Of a DNA stretch of 64,000 bases, positions 60,945-64,000 are shown in pieces. Position numbers and translations under genes: made by a program. The notes under the pieces are model-generated. The model saw only the letters and a list, made by a program, of their open reading frames with translations, had not been told where the DNA came from and made no database searches. This DNA comes from Lysinibacillus louembei (GTDB lineage Bacteria > Bacillota > Bacilli > Bacillales_A > Planococcaceae). Numbering within the stretch: the first letter of the stretch is position 1; each line of letters opens with the position of its first letter. Location: NCBI RefSeq assembly GCF_033880585.1, contig NZ_CP137624.1, positions 1,356,001 through 1,420,000 of the forward strand. The letters run 5' to 3'.

Positions 60945-61975
60945 AACGCACGCATTTTCGCTTTCATCGTAATTATAATTAAGATAGGAGCGCCAATAAA
61001 GGCTGTTAAAATACCTACCTCCAGCTCACCAGGGCTGCCAAGAAGTCGACCACAAACATCTGAAAATGTCAGAATAATGGCTCCTGTTAAGGCGGACATT
61101 GGGATAATTAAGCGTATATCTGGTCCAATCATCAGGCGGACAACATGAGTAGCTAATAGGCCGATAAAACCAATAGGTCCCGCTAATGCTGTAGCAGCAC
61201 CACATAAAAGAACGCCGCCTAGTGCGGCAAACATCCGCAATGTACCAGTGCGGACGCCTAAGCCTGTTGCAACCTCATCTCCCAGCGCTAAAGCATTTAA
61301 GGCAGGGGCCGTGAAGAGGGCAATTAATCCACCAACAATGAGAAATGGAATGAATAACTGAATAGCATCCCAAGTGCTTGCACCAACACTTCCTACTTGC
61401 CAAAAGCGGAATTGATCCATGACATTGGAGCGTGGAATCATTACTGCGACAACTAATGAAGATAAAATGGCACTTGTCGCAGCGCCTGCAAGGACAAGCT
61501 TTAATGGCGTAGCCCCACTTGCTCCCATTGAGCCTATACCAAAAACAAAAACAGCAGTAAGCATTGAACCTGCTATTGCTAACCATATGTATTGGTTTGC
61601 TGAACTAATATTTAAAAAAGCAATACCACAAACGACAAAAAGGGATGCCCCCATGTTGACCCCTAAAATACTTGGGTCTGCAATTGGGTTGCGTGTAACG
61701 GATTGCATCAGCGCTCCTGAAACCCCTAGTGCTGCCCCACACATTAAACTGAAAATTGTTCGTACGATTCGTTGTCGCACAACATTGGCTTCGTGGGACT
61801 CGACATCAGGATGGAATAATCCATCCATCAGTCCAGTCAAGCCAATTGTACGAGAACCGAAGAGAAGTGAAGCGACAATACAAATTGCAAGTAAAATAAT
61901 CAGGATGATTAAAATTTTACCTAAATGCTTCGGCATAAATAACTTCTTATTTTCGGTAGCTTGTAACTTATTCAT
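60941..61975 (-). CDS. FecCD-family siderophore permease (first)
   Basis: A 344-residue permease with about ten helices, with SGALMQSVTRNPIADP near residue 85, and GPIGFIGLLATHVVRLMIG near 265 at the ATPase-docking loop. It begins one base after the stop codon of the binding-protein gene and pairs with the second permease to form the channel. Confidence 0.93.
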   Translation of the reverse strand: MNKLQATENKKLFMPKHLGKILIILIILLAICIVASLLFGSRTIGLTGLMDGLFHPDVESHEANVVRQRIVRTIFSLMCGAALGVSGALMQSVTRNPIADPSILGVNMGASLFVVCGIAFLNISSANQYIWLAIAGSMLTAVFVFGIGSMGASGATPLKLVLAGAATSAILSSLVVAVMIPRSNVMDQFRFWQVGSVGASTWDAIQLFIPFLIVGGLIALFTAPALNALALGDEVATGLGVRTGTLRMFAALGGVLLCGAATALAGPIGFIGLLATHVVRLMIGPDIRLIIPMSALTGAIILTFSDVCGRLLGSPGELEVGILTAFIGAPILIIITMKAKMRAL

Positions 61976-61976
61976 A

Positions 61977-63056
61977 TTATTTTACATTTTTTGCTGCAGC
62001 TGAAATTAATGATACGTATTCATCAATTGTATAAGCAATTGATAATGGGCTAGGCGTACCAGCAGCAGCAAGTGGTGTGCCATCGCCAACAACGACAACA
62101 TTACCTTGTTGAATTGCTGGCACTTTTCCTAAGATTGGGTCAGCCTGTAATGTAGCTAATGTTGAGTCATCGCCATACACAACGAAAATTTCTGTATCAA
62201 CCAAAGCGTCTGCGTTTTCAGAGCTTAATTCAAGGTAGAAGCTACTCGCATCTGTTACTAAGCTTTGAAGACCTGCTGGGAATTCCATACCTAATTCTTC
62301 TAAGAATCCACCGCGTGGATCACCAGGTGTGTAAACATAGAATTTTGATAAATCATTCATCATAAACATAGCAAATGCTGCTTTTTTTCCTTTAAATTCA
62401 GGGTGTTCATTCACTTTATCTTGAATTAATTTTTCAGTATCAGCAAGTAATTGCTTTCCTTCTTCTTCCATTCCCATACCTTTAGAGTTTAGGAGAATTT
62501 GGTCTTGCCAAGAAGTTACCCAAGGAATGTCCTTATATGCAACTACAGGTGCAATTTGGCTTAATGTGTCGTAGTCCTCTTGGGTGATACCAGAGTATGC
62601 AGCAAGAATTACGTCTGGATTAGAGTCAGCAATTGCTTCAAAATCTAAACCATCTGTATCTTGATAAATATTTGGATTTTCTTCACCAAGCTCTTTTACT
62701 TTTTCAGCAGTCCAAGGAAGCATTAGTTCTCCATCTTGCACGCCATAATTTGCTGCTGAGAAACCTACAGGTACAACACCAAGTGCTAATGCTACATCAT
62801 GGTTAGCCCATGCAATTGTTGCCACACGCTCAGGTTTTTTGTCAATTACTGTTTCCCCAAAGGCATGTTGAATTGTAATTGGGTATTGTTGCTCATCTGC
62901 TGAAGTCTCTTTATTTGTGTCTTCAGTTTTATCATTTGTAGCTTGTTCTTCTTTTTTTGGCTCTTCCTCTTTTGATGAATCAGAGCATGCTGCTAAAGCA
63001 AAAACAGCTAATGCCATAAGCATTAAGAAAAACAAGGAATTTTTTACTTTTTTCAT
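61977..63056 (-). CDS. Iron-siderophore substrate-binding lipoprotein
   Basis: A 359-residue lipoprotein. The signal peptide ends at FALAAC with the lipidated cysteine near residue 24, followed by a Glu/Lys-rich linker. The class III binding fold shows RVATIAWANHDVALALGVVPVG near 75 and DVILAAYSGITQEDYDTL near 150. Ligand class (hydroxamate, catechol or citrate) cannot be told. ATG 63056 follows GTGAGG; the longer frame crosses the promoter. A Fur box lies 31 bases upstream. Confidence 0.92.
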   Translation of the reverse strand: MKKVKNSLFFLMLMALAVFALAACSDSSKEEEPKKEEQATNDKTEDTNKETSADEQQYPITIQHAFGETVIDKKPERVATIAWANHDVALALGVVPVGFSAANYGVQDGELMLPWTAEKVKELGEENPNIYQDTDGLDFEAIADSNPDVILAAYSGITQEDYDTLSQIAPVVAYKDIPWVTSWQDQILLNSKGMGMEEEGKQLLADTEKLIQDKVNEHPEFKGKKAAFAMFMMNDLSKFYVYTPGDPRGGFLEELGMEFPAGLQSLVTDASSFYLELSSENADALVDTEIFVVYGDDSTLATLQADPILGKVPAIQQGNVVVVGDGTPLAAAGTPSPLSIAYTIDEYVSLISAAAKNVK

Positions 63057-63086
63057 TTGAATAACCTCACTAAAGTTTGATTGATT

Positions 63087-63105
63087 GATAATGAGAATCT
63101 TTATC
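63087..63105. promoter_or_regulatory. Fur box of the siderophore importer
   Basis: GATAATGAGAATCTTTATC matches 17 of 19 positions of the Fur consensus GATAATGATAATCATTATC. It lies between the promoter and the start of the binding-protein gene and predicts repression by iron. Confidence 0.85.
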
Positions 63106-63108
63106 ACT

Positions 63109-63135
63109 CGATAAAATCATACTATGATTTTATCG
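63109..63135. promoter_or_regulatory. Perfect 27-bp palindrome over the divergent promoters
   Basis: Thirteen bases at 63109-63121 (CGATAAAATCATA) are repeated as exact complement at 63123-63135 around one central C. Both strands thereby carry a TATGAT -10. It is distinct from the Fur box next to it. Confidence 0.75.
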
Positions 63136-63143
63136 AAAGTCAA
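63116..63143 (-). promoter_or_regulatory. Promoter of the siderophore importer operon
   Basis: On the minus strand TTGACT (63138-63143), 16-bp spacer, TATGAT (63116-63121), the -10 lying inside the palindrome. Confidence 0.6.
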
Positions 63144-63201
63144 TCTTTTTTTAGTGAAAAAGTATATGAATTATATGGAAAGCATATATTAATGAAAAAG
63201 G

Positions 63202-64000
63202 ATGAAAGCGATAGGCGTTATTGAAACAGCACCGATACTTGCAAATATAGTTAAGCTATGCAGCAATCAAAATGTAGTAAAGATGGCAGACATTCATTGT
63301 GATGTGCTATGTACACCATTGCAAAAAGTGTTTCCATGGGCATCTAAAGAAGCAATTCAATATGAATTATTATGTAATGGTTTATTTCAGCCATTTGAGT
63401 GGCAATGTGCAGGGCGATTATTGCAACACGAGGAAATATGGTCAATTGTTGAGCAAGAGTATGAACGTTTGCGTGCTTTATGGCAGGGACCTGATGTAGA
63501 AATTTATATTTTGCCGATTACAGCAGGTACACCAAAGAAAAATGGCGTTGCCTATCCAAACGGACTTTTTTTATTTGTATCAGAGATGCTACATGTAGAA
63601 GAATTAAGAGCATTGCTAGCGCATGAATACAACCATATTTGTCGCTTGCATTATGTAAAGCGTGAGCCTAGTCAATTAGCATTGCAGGATTCGTTGGTGA
63701 TGGAGGGGCTTGCAGAATGTGCTGTAGAGGAATTATATGGAATGCAGTGGCTGTCTCCATGGACAAGGCGCTATACAGTGGAGCAAATTCAGCCAATTTG
63801 GACAGAGCATTTTCTTCCTTCATTACAGTTAATCGATGTAGAAAAGCATCAGCCTTTTTTATTCGGAAATTATGAGAAATTACCTAGTTGGATTGGCTAC
63901 TGTATTGGGTATAGAATAGTAAAGTCTTTTCAACAAGCAAATAGCTTCACATCGATGCAGCTATTGCACATGCCAACGGAAGTAATCGTTGAAGGCTCAA
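63202..64000 (+). CDS. DUF2268-type predicted zinc protease, N-terminal part
   Basis: The frame is open from ATG 63202 to the window end (266 codons), so the C-terminus is missing. The metal motif HEYNHICRLH near residue 147 is an HExxH-type site, followed by DSLVMEGLAECAVEELYG where the glutamate is a likely third ligand; this arrangement matches the DUF2268 family of predicted Zn-dependent proteases. An adjacent TGA eight bases upstream rules out a longer start, though the ribosome site AAAAAGG is unusually close to the ATG. It is divergent from the Fur-boxed importer operon and may share its palindrome-centred promoter. Confidence 0.75.
   Translation, partial: MKAIGVIETAPILANIVKLCSNQNVVKMADIHCDVLCTPLQKVFPWASKEAIQYELLCNGLFQPFEWQCAGRLLQHEEIWSIVEQEYERLRALWQGPDVEIYILPITAGTPKKNGVAYPNGLFLFVSEMLHVEELRALLAHEYNHICRLHYVKREPSQLALQDSLVMEGLAECAVEELYGMQWLSPWTRRYTVEQIQPIWTEHFLPSLQLIDVEKHQPFLFGNYEKLPSWIGYCIGYRIVKSFQQANSFTSMQLLHMPTEVIVEGS

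Noticed and set aside
61419-62003. 194-residue frame on the plus strand
   Set aside because: It lies antisense to the siderophore permease gene, has no ribosome site, and the opposite strand encodes a clear FecCD protein.
1-64000. Prophage, transposon or genomic island
   Set aside because: No transposase, integrase, phage structural gene or terminal repeat is seen; base composition and ribosome sites look uniform.
1-64000. tRNA or rRNA genes
   Set aside because: No cloverleaf with CCA end or rRNA-like stretch noticed in the intergenic regions, which are mostly short.

Overview
The window is chromosomal DNA of a low-GC Gram-positive spore-former-type bacterium, most likely Lysinibacillus or a close Planococcaceae/Bacillaceae relative. 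Supporting signs are strong AAGGAGG-type ribosome sites, frequent TTG/GTG starts, SLH-domain surface protein, a meso-diaminopimelate dehydrogenase (the one-step lysine/DAP route known from 'Bacillus' sphaericus), Fur, CcpA and PhoP-type sites, and hairpin terminators after most genes. I see no rRNA, tRNA, CRISPR array, insertion sequence or prophage. The genus is inferred, not proven.

Layout. 1-5.6 kb: the end of sulfite reductase cysI, a Yip1-type membrane protein, purine nucleoside phosphorylase, a chemoreceptor and an RtcB-type RNA ligase. 5.6-13.3 kb: a small unknown gene, a ComP/ComA-like two-component pair, then a compact regulon consisting of a LacI-family repressor, an adenine-deaminase-like amidohydrolase and a YczE-type membrane protein, tied together by four near-identical 14-bp operators and a cre site. 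13.3-17.1 kb: amidinotransferase-fold enzyme, SDR plus acyl-adenylating enzyme pair, LysE-type exporter. 17.1-26.8 kb: ABC ATPase plus a duplicated 811-aa permease, a frameshifted small secreted protein that the six-frame view hides, a second chemoreceptor, an XRE membrane regulator, an SLH-alpha/beta hydrolase fusion, an unknown protein, cytochrome c551. 26.8-33.5 kb: M20 amidohydrolase, Ddh, CPA1 antiporter, DmpA-type peptidase, AI-2E family protein with an upstream leader ORF. 33.5-39.7 kb: HTH-TPR regulator divergent from an MFS pump over three evenly spaced palindromes, YcdB-domain protein, Tag, an NTF2-like protein, MccF-like S66 peptidase. 39.7-43.6 kb: the two-gene Pnkp/Hen1 RNA repair cassette. 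43.7-47.1 kb: MMPL and MFS exporters.

47.3-58.4 kb is the largest functional unit: a full carbon-phosphorus lyase locus, phnF-type regulator then phnG-H-I-J-K-M-L, a PHP-domain phosphoesterase, and the phosphonate importer phnD-C-E-E. A run of 11-bp-spaced PhoP-type hexamers lies in front of phnG. The encoded PhnJ lacks two of the four cysteines of the classical CX2CX21CX5C motif, which is the most surprising protein-level observation in the window. 58.4-64 kb: a 21-bp-period repeat, two small membrane proteins, a Fur-boxed siderophore ABC importer, and the start of a DUF2268-type metalloprotease that runs off the window.

All names come from sequence motifs and remembered family features; no database search was possible.
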